From positions 164,870 to 228,869 of the forward strand of contig JAWKLX010000008.1 of the NCBI GenBank assembly GCA_041392505.1: a stretch of 64,000 nucleotides of DNA, read 5' to 3'. Made by a program: the position numbers and the translations under genes. Below the pieces are notes generated by a model. The model was not told the DNA's origin. It did no database searches and worked only from the letters and a program-made list of their open reading frames with translations. The stretch is from UBA6168 sp041392505. Lineage in GTDB: Bacteria > Bacteroidota > Bacteroidia > Chitinophagales > Saprospiraceae. Below are positions 27,175-34,611 of the stretch, piece after piece. Position 1 is the stretch's first letter. The number at the start of each line of letters is the position of its first letter.

Positions 27175-28347
27175 TCACTCAGCGCCTTTTGGGTTTTTAT
27201 TAAAAACCGCTTTTTCCAATTCCCTAAAAACAACCTCCGACACCTTCACCGATCCCGCCCCATGCAAATGCACCATATCATATAAATAGTCTTTTGACTT
27301 CGGGATTTCAGCGTCCAAATCAATAAGGAGAACATTTTCCTCCTGTGCCACTTCCCGCACGATGCCGTTCATTTTTTGATAGCTATCGCAAAACGCCGGA
27401 ACGGAAGTGCCCGACGCTCGCAGCTTTTCGGTATAAGGTTGGTAAATGGGGTTTTCCAAAAATTCTTTTTCCAGCACTCGATTAAATTGTGTCATTAAAA
27501 CCGGCGTGATATTATCCGCCCGGCAGAGGGCGACGAAGCTGCGCAAATTATTCTTATATTCTTCGAATTGTTTTTCATGAATGGGCTGCAATTTTTCCCA
27601 CCCAAATTCCAAAGGTTGCTGCTGCGAACTGACCTTTACTTTTACCGAAAGCAGCTCGTAATGCAGTCTCGGAAATAATATTTGAAAGGATTTTTCCAAC
27701 CGTTTGAATACGCCTTTTTTTCTAAAAAAATAAAAATCAATATCGTCGAAATCCGGTTTCGCCACCGTTTCGATATTGCGGCGGGTAGGTGTTTTTTCGT
27801 CGCTGGTAAAACTCCCGTTGTACGACAAATGAACCAGGTCGTTGATGCCGTGCATCAGCACTGCCACCTGAAAATCATGGTGCAATATTTTATTCGTCAA
27901 AATATTGAGGCTGTGCAAACTGTGGTTGCCCGCTACGCCAGAATTAAAGGTGTTGACTGAATAACCTGCCTGTTGTAATTTTTTTCCAACGAGACTTGGG
28001 AAGCGCAGGCTGTCGTCCACATAGCGGCATTCCGTGGTGCTGCCGCCAATAAAAACGACATTTGTTTTGGCCTCCGGCAAAATGGTTTTGGAACGGATGA
28101 ACCCATTTTCGTCCACGTCCACCGTGTAATTTTTTATTTCCAAATTTTCAGTATAACGCTGAAAGCTATGGTGGGGCATTTCGGTAAAATGGCTATTCGG
28201 CAGCGCGATTTCCCGCAGGGAAATATACCTGGATAAAACAGAATGGTGGCGCTCGTCGGGGTTTACTTTTTCCAACACCCACTCGAACGCAGCGAGCAGA
28301 AAAAACAATACGAGAAAGTTGACGGCGAGGAGTTTTAGGAAACGCAT
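27175..28347 (-). CDS. SGNH/GDSL-type hydrolase, membrane-anchored
   Basis: Starting at ATG 28347 the protein has 390 residues, with an N-terminal membrane anchor (LKLLAVNFLVLFFLLAAFEWVLE). Catalytic blocks of the SGNH fold are visible: block I FIGGSTTEC with the nucleophile Ser, a Gly in GVAGNHS, block III MHGINDL, and block V DMVHLHGAG with the Asp/His pair. The family includes esterases and acetyl-removing enzymes acting on polysaccharides, but the substrate here is unknown. The next gene on this strand upstream is the flippase-like gene, 73 bp away, so the two may be co-transcribed. Confidence 0.85.
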   Translation of the reverse strand: MRFLKLLAVNFLVLFFLLAAFEWVLEKVNPDERHHSVLSRYISLREIALPNSHFTEMPHHSFQRYTENLEIKNYTVDVDENGFIRSKTILPEAKTNVVFIGGSTTECRYVDDSLRFPSLVGKKLQQAGYSVNTFNSGVAGNHSLHSLNILTNKILHHDFQVAVLMHGINDLVHLSYNGSFTSDEKTPTRRNIETVAKPDFDDIDFYFFRKKGVFKRLEKSFQILFPRLHYELLSVKVKVSSQQQPLEFGWEKLQPIHEKQFEEYKNNLRSFVALCRADNITPVLMTQFNRVLEKEFLENPIYQPYTEKLRASGTSVPAFCDSYQKMNGIVREVAQEENVLLIDLDAEIPKSKDYLYDMVHLHGAGSVKVSEVVFRELEKAVFNKNPKGAE

Positions 28348-28420
28348 GGATTGGTTATATTCTGCAAAAGAATGCGAAATTAGATTATCCAACAGAAGAT
28401 TAGAAAACCTTTCAAGCTTT

Positions 28421-29374
28421 CTAACCCCTGTTCTTGCGTCGATAGGCTGATGCTACGGGTGCCCCTATCGCCAGCACCAACCAAAATTCAAAAAAGCGGA
28501 ACAACAACATGATCGCAATCCCCTCCGCTGCCGAATAACCAAACCGGGTCAGTACAAAGGAAAGCGAAACTTCTATCACCCCAAAGCCCCTAAAAAATGG
28601 GGAGACTGTCAGAAACAAAACCTGCACTACATAACCCATCAGTGCAGCAATCACGGAGACTTTTGCCCCAACAGCAAGCATCGCCAGAAACAGGTGCGCT
28701 ACCCCGACCACTTCGATCCCGATGGAAAAAAGCAGTACCAGCCAAACGTCCCGCCAGTTTAGTTTTTCGGGCTGCACCTGCTCCCACTGCTCAGCGAAGT
28801 TGGGGACGTGTTTTGCCAATTTTTGAAATAAGAACCCTTGGGCAAAAAGGGACCGTACCAACCAAATTAATCCAGCTATCATCAAAACCGTCACCACGAA
28901 AACCAGCCAGTCCAGTGAACTGGTCGCCTCTAAAAATGCCCCGTAAACCAAAACGGGCAACGCCGCAACGGCCACTGAAAAGACCCCCATGAATGCGTAA
29001 ATAAAAGAAGCTGCATGGATCGGCCCTTTCCGAAACCCCTTGTTCTCCAGCCGTTTGGTAAAAAATGCCAACGAGGTCAGGCCGCCCATCGGTAGGAAGG
29101 TGCTGGCGACATTGCGGCGCAGGAAAAGCGACATCCCCGTCTTGATCGGCAGCCGCTGCCCAACGGCCCGGAAGCTGTACACGTACATCAATCCTTGTAG
29201 CCAAACATAAACCACCGTGAGCGCCACACCCGCCAATACGTAATCTATTCTCGACTTCTTTAGCAAGGGGATGATCTGTTGCGCTTCGCCTGCATTGGCA
29301 CGGAGGAAGAGGATGGCGAGGGTGACGCCGATGGCGAGGAAGAGGAGTTGGGGGAGGGTAAATCGTTTTTTCAA
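28421..29374 (-). CDS. Lysylphosphatidylglycerol synthase TM-region (UPF0104/flippase-like) protein
   Basis: An integral membrane protein of 317 residues with about eight hydrophobic helices. It corresponds to the membrane half of MprF-type proteins, lacking the synthetase half. Motifs such as RNVASTFLPMGGLTSLAFFTKRLENKGF and FRGFGVIEVSLSFVLTRFGYSAAEGIAIMLLFRFFEFWL are typical of this family. Stand-alone members probably move lipids between leaflets or take part in glycan export. Located between a gene-end repeat and the SGNH hydrolase gene, on the same strand as both. Confidence 0.85.
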   Translation of the reverse strand: MKKRFTLPQLLFLAIGVTLAILFLRANAGEAQQIIPLLKKSRIDYVLAGVALTVVYVWLQGLMYVYSFRAVGQRLPIKTGMSLFLRRNVASTFLPMGGLTSLAFFTKRLENKGFRKGPIHAASFIYAFMGVFSVAVAALPVLVYGAFLEATSSLDWLVFVVTVLMIAGLIWLVRSLFAQGFLFQKLAKHVPNFAEQWEQVQPEKLNWRDVWLVLLFSIGIEVVGVAHLFLAMLAVGAKVSVIAALMGYVVQVLFLTVSPFFRGFGVIEVSLSFVLTRFGYSAAEGIAIMLLFRFFEFWLVLAIGAPVASAYRRKNRG

Positions 29375-29413
29375 TTTTTTATCAAAAATAGGAGTTGTCT
29401 AAAAAAGACTTTT

Positions 29414-29433
29414 GGGACAACCTCTTTTGTCCC
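29414..29433 (-). terminator. Terminator downstream of the PIN-toxin operon
   Basis: GGGACA (29414-29419) pairs with TGTCCC (29428-29433). On the minus strand the stem is followed by AAAAGTCTTTTTT. It closes the third gene-end repeat. Confidence 0.7.
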
Positions 29434-29436
29434 GGG

Positions 29437-29490
29437 TTTACAAATCCAAAAAATCAATTCTTTTGACAGCACTGTGGCCGCATGAAAGAA
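29437..29490 (-). repeat. Amidohydrolase gene-end repeat, copy C (short)
   Basis: On the minus strand it encodes SFMRPQCCQKN-stop, then the same 3' UTR bases as copies A and B (GATTTTTTGGATTTGTAAA). It starts next to the PIN toxin stop codon (29509). The intact amidohydrolase ends SFMRPVCCQKN. Copy C is shorter and has its own, unrelated terminator hairpin. Confidence 0.8.
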
Positions 29491-29508
29491 TAATGCGGAA
29501 TAAGCACC

Positions 29509-29925
29509 TTATCGTTTTAAGGTCTCTATTTCTTGACGGAATTCCTCGACCCCAATTACATCTACTTTCGGAAACGGTATTTCTTTCAAAACGTTAAAAT
29601 GCCGATCTTCACTAACTATATATTTGGCATTACATGCGATAGCACAATCCACAAATTTGTTATCGTCAGGGTCTTTTTCAATCAAGTGCCAAAAAATGTA
29701 CTTTGAAACCAATTGTAAATTAGGCAAGTCTATAATGGCATCCATAACGGCATCGGCCATTTCTTGCTCCAAATGACGGCCAATGATTTCTTCATATTCC
29801 AGCAAAATATCAGTGGTTGCACAAAGAGTGAATCGGTTGTCCAGTAAACTTTCCCAAACCCAATGGAGCGCTGACTTGCCTGAAAATGAGACCAAAAGGA
29901 CATTGGTGTCCAAAACAATTTTCAT
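29509..29925 (-). CDS. PIN-domain toxin (putative toxin-antitoxin ribonuclease)
   Basis: A protein of 138 residues of the PIN fold, a Mg-dependent ribonuclease. Acidic residues fit the active site: Asp6 in MKIVLDTNV, Glu in YEEII, and the pair in DPDDNKFVDCAIACNAKYIVSEDRHF. This arrangement matches the 'putative toxin-antitoxin system toxin component, PIN family' group. The start overlaps the upstream gene's stop by four bases (ATGA), so they are coupled. The operon lies between gene-end repeats B and C. Confidence 0.9.
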   Translation of the reverse strand: MKIVLDTNVLLVSFSGKSALHWVWESLLDNRFTLCATTDILLEYEEIIGRHLEQEMADAVMDAIIDLPNLQLVSKYIFWHLIEKDPDDNKFVDCAIACNAKYIVSEDRHFNVLKEIPFPKVDVIGVEEFRQEIETLKR

Positions 29926-30188
29926 GGCTTTTTGGGTTTGTTCTTGAGGGTTTTGTCTTGCGAATCATAAGGGGTTCGCATGTGTGTGTGAAGCATTCTT
30001 TCTACATCTTCATTCGTCCATCCTTTTTCCTCCCATATTTTATCTGCCAATTGAGTGACCCGCTTGAATTTAAAAGCCAACAAAATGCGCTTTAATTCCT
30101 CTAGGTCATTGTCGGTCAAATCAGAAGAAAAGAGTTTCAGCAATTCAAGCTGGGCATTGCTAAACGGTGTTGCAAGGGTATTTTGCAT
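29922..30188 (-). CDS. Antitoxin partner of the PIN toxin
   Basis: A protein of 88 residues from ATG at 30188; the frame is open further upstream, but that part lies inside repeat B and its hairpin. The sequence (LLKLFSSDLTDNDLEELKRILLAFKFKRVTQLADKIWEEKGWTNEDVERMLHTHMRTPYDS) is typical of the helical partners of this PIN group. Its start lies six bases from the repeat edge. A TATTTTTG box in the repeat (30203-30210, minus) is a possible -7 element, giving a very short leader. Confidence 0.85.
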   Translation of the reverse strand: MQNTLATPFSNAQLELLKLFSSDLTDNDLEELKRILLAFKFKRVTQLADKIWEEKGWTNEDVERMLHTHMRTPYDSQDKTLKNKPKKP

Positions 30189-30193
30189 AACAG

Positions 30194-30366
30194 AATTTTT
30201 CCCAAAAATACAAAAAGGCGCTGAAACCATCCAGCGCCTTTTTGTATCTCATCAGATTTGCAAATCCAGAAAATCAATTCTTCTGACAGCACATCGGCCG
30301 CATAAAAGAGTTCGTTTCCTGAAAATACGGAAAGCCGTCCCCACTGCCCAGCATATCAAAGTAAAA
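30194..30366 (-). repeat. Amidohydrolase gene-end repeat, copy B
   Basis: About 170 bp nearly identical to copy A (30913-31083). It covers the last 28 codons of the amidohydrolase (FDMLGSGDGFPYFQETNSF... ending CCQKN-stop), its 3' UTR and its terminator hairpin. Differences from copy A are mostly single substitutions that keep the frame. It begins at the RelE stop codon and ends at the start of the PIN-antitoxin gene. Confidence 0.9.
30212..30243 (-). terminator. Terminator in gene-end repeat B
   Basis: AAAAAGGCGCTG (30212-30223) pairs with CAGCGCCTTTTT (30232-30243). The stem is identical to that in copy A. On the minus strand it ends the RelE operon. Confidence 0.85.
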
Positions 30367-30661
30367 TCTGCTCCAATTGCTCGGCATCCCGTTTCTCATG
30401 CCATAGGACCACTACGACTACCCGTTGCCGTTTTTCATCAATCCGAAAAATGATTTTGTATGGAAACCGTTTCAATAAAGCTCGTCTGAAAGGTTTGAAA
30501 ATATATTTGAAGCGTAGTGGATTTTCTCGGAGGCTTTTTAATTTTTCAAAAAAATCATCCATTAACTCATGGCCTAATCCGGGCGATTTTTCATTGTACC
30601 ATTCCATCGCTTCCCAGAGATTTTCTCTCGCCCTTTTCAAAATAAAAACTTTATAAGCCAT
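30356..30661 (-). CDS. RelE/ParE-family toxin
   Basis: From ATG at 30661 the protein has 101 residues. The frame extends further upstream, but that part overlaps the antitoxin gene. The sequence fits the RelE/ParE fold: ILKRARENLWEAMEWYNEKSPGLGHELMDDFFEKLKSLRENPLRFKYI, then RALLKRFPYKIIFRIDE and VVVVLWHEKRDAEQ. Members block translation or DNA gyrase; which applies is not clear. It overlaps the antitoxin stop by 11 bp. Its last codons and stop fall on the edge of gene-end repeat B. Confidence 0.9.
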   Translation of the reverse strand: MAYKVFILKRARENLWEAMEWYNEKSPGLGHELMDDFFEKLKSLRENPLRFKYIFKPFRRALLKRFPYKIIFRIDEKRQRVVVVVLWHEKRDAEQLEQILL

Positions 30662-30893
30662 ATTTTTTGGAGGTTTGTTCTTGAAATGTTTCGAGGGAAA
30701 TAGCCTCCTCTGGGTTTTCCTCATACTCGTTCCAAAGACGTAAAAGTTCATCCTTTTGGTCGGGTGTTAGCTCTTCATTTCCTTTTGTCCCAACTTGGTA
30801 TTTCAAGAGAAGATATTCAACAAAATCAGCTACCTGTTTTTGCACGTCTTCTGGAAGGAGGTTTATTTTATTGGTTAATGCTGCAGCGTTCAT
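30651..30893 (-). CDS. Antitoxin partner of the RelE/ParE toxin (DUF2281-like)
   Basis: A protein of 80 residues. The N-terminal half (INLLPEDVQKQVADFVEYLLLKYQ) matches the short DUF2281-type antitoxin domain, and the acidic tail (TPDQKDELLRLWNEYEENPEEAISLETFQEQTSKKYGL) probably wraps the toxin. Its start is about 20 bases from the edge of repeat A. A TATTTTTG box in the repeat (30921-30928, minus) is a plausible -7 element with a 22-base leader. Confidence 0.85.
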   Translation of the reverse strand: MNAAALTNKINLLPEDVQKQVADFVEYLLLKYQVGTKGNEELTPDQKDELLRLWNEYEENPEEAISLETFQEQTSKKYGL

Positions 30894-30912
30894 GAACTTC
30901 TATTTGATGAAT

Positions 30913-31083
30913 AATTTTCCCAAAAATACAAAAAGGCGCTGAAACCATCCAGCGCCTTTTTGTATCTCATCAGATTTACAAATACAAAAAATCAATTCTT
31001 CTGACAGCACACCGGCCGCATAAACGAATTCGTTTCCTGAAAATATGGATAGCCATTCCCGCTGCCCGGCATTTCAAAATAGA
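30913..31083 (-). repeat. Amidohydrolase gene-end repeat, copy A (native end)
   Basis: The native 3' end of the amidohydrolase gene (stop at 30992) with its 3' UTR. Copy B repeats it almost entirely and copy C in part. Homology stops sharply at both sides: at about 30913 on the toxin-antitoxin side and about 31083 within the gene. Confidence 0.9.
30930..30961 (-). terminator. Terminator of the amidohydrolase gene (in repeat A)
   Basis: AAAAAGGCGCTG (30930-30941) pairs with CAGCGCCTTTTT (30950-30961), 30 bp beyond the stop codon on the minus strand. Confidence 0.85.
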
Positions 31084-32353
31084 ATTGCGTGCGTGGCCGA
31101 TTGTAATTGCCGATTTCGTTCATCGTTGCAGCGTCGTACAAGCGGCCATTCAGCATGGTGTATTTTACTTTTTCGCTGTTGCGGATATTTTCCAATGGGT
31201 TGGCATCGAGGACGATCAAGTCCGCCAATTTGCCAGCTTTGATTGAGCCGAGCTGGTGATCCATGCCGAGCGAAAGAGCGCCGTTGATGGTGGCACATTT
31301 TAGCGCTTGGTGATTGCTCATGCCGCCCTGCTGGAGCATCCACAATTCCCAGTGTGCACCGAGGCCCTGCAATTGCCCGTGGGCACCGAGATTTACTTTC
31401 ACCCCCGCATCGGTCAGTTTTTTCAAACTCTGGGAAGTGAGGATATGGCCGTTTTCGTATTCCTCCTCTGGGACCATGGTCCGGTGCCGGGCACGGCTAT
31501 CCACAACGTTGCGGGGGGTAAAAGAAAGTAGGCGTTCTTGCTCCCAAACATTGGTGTGCTGGTACCAATAATACTCGCCGCTGATGCTGCCGTAGTTGAC
31601 GATCAGGGTCGGCGTGTTGTGCGTTTTGGTGGCCGCCCAAAGTGAGGTCACGTCCTTGTAAAGCGGCACGACGGGGATATTGTGCTCCACGGTCGTATGT
31701 CCGTCTACGACCATGCTCAGGTTGTGGAAGAAAAACGAACCGCCCTCTGGCACCACTTCGATGCCCAATTGACGGGCGGCGGCCATCACTTGTTGGCGCT
31801 GGTTGCGGCGCGGCTGGTTATAGCTTTTTACGGAAAATGCGCCGAAGGCCTTGGTGCGGCGGAGCGCAGATTTAGCATCTTCCAACGAATTGACAACAGC
31901 TTTAAAATCACCATCGGCACCGTATAAAATAGTGCCCGTGCTGAACAGTCGTGGGCCAACCATGTACCCAGCTTTGATGAGTTCGCTTTGTGCAAAAACC
32001 ATTTCGGTGTTCGTGCTGGGGTCGTGCGAAGTGGTGACTCCATAAGCGAGGTTGGCGTAATACTCCCATTGTTTTTGTGGGCTGAGGCCGTAGCGGAAAT
32101 TACCGCTGTGCGCATGTACATCCATGATGCCGGGCATGATCGTTTTGCCGGAACAATCAATCTCCGTGGCACCTTTGGGTACGACGAAATCGGCGCTGAC
32201 CGATTTGATGATGTTGCCTTCCACGACGACGGCGCCTTTTTCAATTACCTCGTCGCCTTCCATCGTGATGATGCGGGCATTGGTGAGGGCAATTATGTCA
32301 GTCGGTTTATCGGCAGGCAGTTGCAAATTCATCCGCAAGCCAACACTATCCAT
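30992..32353 (-). CDS. Amidohydrolase domain (C-terminal part of a split gene)
   Basis: A metal-dependent hydrolase of 453 residues in this frame. Metal-binding segments are clear: MDVHAHSG near 78, further His in FFHNLSMVVDGHTTVEHN and in NLGAHGQLQGLGAHWELWML, and the typical closing GSIKAGKLADLIVLDANPLE. In homologues this domain follows a TolB-like propeller in one protein of about 1100 residues. Here it is split from the propeller (32404-34401) by several one-base shifts between 32350 and 32420. It is therefore probably part of one gene, broken or mis-sequenced. The 3' end is repeated twice downstream. Confidence 0.85.
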   Translation of the reverse strand: MDSVGLRMNLQLPADKPTDIIALTNARIITMEGDEVIEKGAVVVEGNIIKSVSADFVVPKGATEIDCSGKTIMPGIMDVHAHSGNFRYGLSPQKQWEYYANLAYGVTTSHDPSTNTEMVFAQSELIKAGYMVGPRLFSTGTILYGADGDFKAVVNSLEDAKSALRRTKAFGAFSVKSYNQPRRNQRQQVMAAARQLGIEVVPEGGSFFFHNLSMVVDGHTTVEHNIPVVPLYKDVTSLWAATKTHNTPTLIVNYGSISGEYYWYQHTNVWEQERLLSFTPRNVVDSRARHRTMVPEEEYENGHILTSQSLKKLTDAGVKVNLGAHGQLQGLGAHWELWMLQQGGMSNHQALKCATINGALSLGMDHQLGSIKAGKLADLIVLDANPLENIRNSEKVKYTMLNGRLYDAATMNEIGNYNRPRTQFYFEMPGSGNGYPYFQETNSFMRPVCCQKN

Positions 32354-32403
32354 CGGCGGATGTTGTCCACACTGCCTTGCAGGAATTTAAACGCTCGGTC
32401 AGG

Positions 32404-34401
32404 TTATCGCCGGAATACCCTGCCGAGCGTCCAGTGCAGTGTCTTGCTGTCGGGCGACCAATGGATGTTGATGCCCGCATCTTTGGCCACCTGTGCAACG
32501 GGAACAGCCTTGGTGCTGCTGGTCAGCCCTACTTTTTTTCCGGTTTTGGGAAATGGCGCAACATAGACTTTGAACAGCTCCGACCAGGCCACCCATTCGT
32601 TGTCGGGGCTGATGACGTAGCGCTGGGAATATTTCCCGTCAAAATGTTCTTTCTTGTCTTCGCCGTTCAGGTCAACACTTTCCACCGACTTGGTCAGGCT
32701 ACCAAAAAGGTAGCCACCTTTTTGGTAAAAAACCCGTTTGCCATCGGCGCTGAACTGAGGGTACTCGCCCTGTGGGGTCAGCAGTTTTGGCTCGGCGCTA
32801 CCGTCAACGGGCAGGAGGTAAATCCCCGGTTCTTTGGAATAAGTGTAGCCCTGGTGCGAATTGCCACCCTCTTTTTCATACACGATCCATTTGCCGTCAG
32901 GCGAAAAGGAAGGGGTTCGGTAAATGCCTTTTTCTTTGGTCAGGACTTGATGGTCGCTGCCCGTTTTGGCAAACATTTCACCGGAATAATCATATAAAAC
33001 GATCTTGCCCATTTCCACGTCGTTCCAAGTGACGAAGACGATGGATTTGCCGTCAGGCGAAAAAGCAGGCTCAGCTTGGAAGTGATAAGTGCCCTTGCTC
33101 AATTCCTCCTGGATATTCACTGGATTGATCTGTTTGGGTGCATTCAATAGGTTTTGCCGGGTCAGCGGAGCGGGCGTTCCATTTGGCAGTTTTTTCTCCC
33201 ACAACATACCGACTGCATTGAAAACCAATGATTGGCCGTCGGGAGCGGTTACCGCATTCCGGATGGTTTTGGCGGTGAAATTTTCCTCAAAAGCATTGTT
33301 TTGAAAACGGACGGTCTCGGCCACCTTCATGTCCACGTCGACTTCAAAAGGTATTTCGATGGGCCGTGCCCGTTTCTCTACGCCCATCCCAACTGGTACG
33401 CGCCATATTTTCCCCTGACCATAAATCACGATTTCATTATCGTCTGGCATCCAGTCGAAACCGGGATAAATGCCGAAGATCGTCCAAGCCTCCTGCTGGT
33501 CTTTGCTCAGTTGGTCGAAAAGCGGCCATTCCTGTTGCGTTTCGAGGTCTTGGACATAAAGGACGGAATTGGTGCGCACCCGTTTGATGAATGCGAGCAG
33601 TTTGCCATCGTTGCTGATTTGCGGGCGGACAGCGCCGCCGGGGCCGGTTACGATGTCCTTGATTTCCCCCTTTTCCCGATCGTATCTTTTGATGACAAAA
33701 ATCTGCGAATTAGGGTCTTTGTTGTATTGAAAATAGCCGCCAGGGTAGACATCCTCACTGTAATAAATGTATCGGCCATCGGGCGACACCGTGGGCTCGT
33801 TGACGTCCTGCTGGTCGTTTTTGCGCTCGGTCAGTTGGATGCCGCTGCCACCAGTGATGTGGTACATCCACATTTCACCAGCGCCGAGCGAGCGCCCTGA
33901 CGTGAAATGTTTGCGGGCAACAATGTAGTTGTTGTCGATCCACACGCCGTTGTTGAGCAGACGGAAATCCTCTTTGGTAATTTGCTTGGCATCCGAGCCA
34001 TCGGCAGCCATCACCCAGCAGTTGTCCCCGCCACCCGCATCGCTGGTGAAGAGGATGCGCTTTCCATCTGGTGAGAAACGGGGCTGTACTTCCCAGGCGA
34101 TTCCTTGGCGCAACGGGGTCGCTTTTCCGCCCCGGATCGGCATTTTGTAAATATCGCCTAACATGTCAAATACGACCCACTGCCCATCGGGGCTGACGTC
34201 GAGGTTCATCCACGTACCCTCGTTGGTGGTGAATTGGACGGGCTTCCAACCCCAGTCATCGCCGGGAGGGTTGTTGACGTCCCAGTCTTTCGATTCTTCT
34301 TTTTTAGGGGTTTCTTTGACAGCGCCTTTTTTGGATTTTTGAGCGGTGGCGCACTGGAGGTTGATGAGGGTTATGAGGATGAATAGGATCAGCTTTTTCA
34401 T
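32404..34401 (-). CDS. TolB-like beta-propeller (N-terminal part of the split amidohydrolase)
   Basis: From ATG at 34401 the protein has 665 residues, with a signal peptide (LILFILITLINLQCATAQ; a Cys could be a lipobox). The body is made of WD40/TolB-like blades, each with the mark F(S/T)PDGK (VSPDGQWVVFD, PRFSPDGKRILFTSD, PAFSPDGKSIVFVTWND, PSFSPDGKWIVYEKE). It ends INIHWSPDSKTLHWTLG, after which the frame is lost. The expected continuation (SGDNLTER, then RFKFLQGSVDN, then PPMDSVG) is found in three successive frames before the amidohydrolase. The exported fusion is of unknown substrate. Confidence 0.85.
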   Translation of the reverse strand: MKKLILFILITLINLQCATAQKSKKGAVKETPKKEESKDWDVNNPPGDDWGWKPVQFTTNEGTWMNLDVSPDGQWVVFDMLGDIYKMPIRGGKATPLRQGIAWEVQPRFSPDGKRILFTSDAGGGDNCWVMAADGSDAKQITKEDFRLLNNGVWIDNNYIVARKHFTSGRSLGAGEMWMYHITGGSGIQLTERKNDQQDVNEPTVSPDGRYIYYSEDVYPGGYFQYNKDPNSQIFVIKRYDREKGEIKDIVTGPGGAVRPQISNDGKLLAFIKRVRTNSVLYVQDLETQQEWPLFDQLSKDQQEAWTIFGIYPGFDWMPDDNEIVIYGQGKIWRVPVGMGVEKRARPIEIPFEVDVDMKVAETVRFQNNAFEENFTAKTIRNAVTAPDGQSLVFNAVGMLWEKKLPNGTPAPLTRQNLLNAPKQINPVNIQEELSKGTYHFQAEPAFSPDGKSIVFVTWNDVEMGKIVLYDYSGEMFAKTGSDHQVLTKEKGIYRTPSFSPDGKWIVYEKEGGNSHQGYTYSKEPGIYLLPVDGSAEPKLLTPQGEYPQFSADGKRVFYQKGGYLFGSLTKSVESVDLNGEDKKEHFDGKYSQRYVISPDNEWVAWSELFKVYVAPFPKTGKKVGLTSSTKAVPVAQVAKDAGINIHWSPDSKTLHWTLGRVFRR

Positions 34402-34611
34402 TGTTGCGATTGTGTGATTGGTTAGTAGGGAGCGAAGGTAGGGAAAATGGAGAAATGCATCCGTCTGCACATGTAAACAATAGTAATCCAGATTAAACCT
34501 TTTGATAGTTCCTCGAATTTTTTAAACCTGTTTATTTTGAATGAATCCTATTGCAGTTCAATGCAGTTTAGGAAGAGCGTATTTTCAGGCTATACTTTTA
34601 CCTTTGCTTTT

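Noticed and set aside
29400..31100. An integron-like cassette array
   Set aside because: No integron integrase is present, the repeats are copies of a coding 3' end with terminator, and no attC-type core sites (GTTRRRY) were seen at the boundaries.
31045..33900. Many plus-strand ORFs of 60-220 codons
   Set aside because: They are antisense to the amidohydrolase/propeller gene, whose minus-strand frames carry clear motifs.
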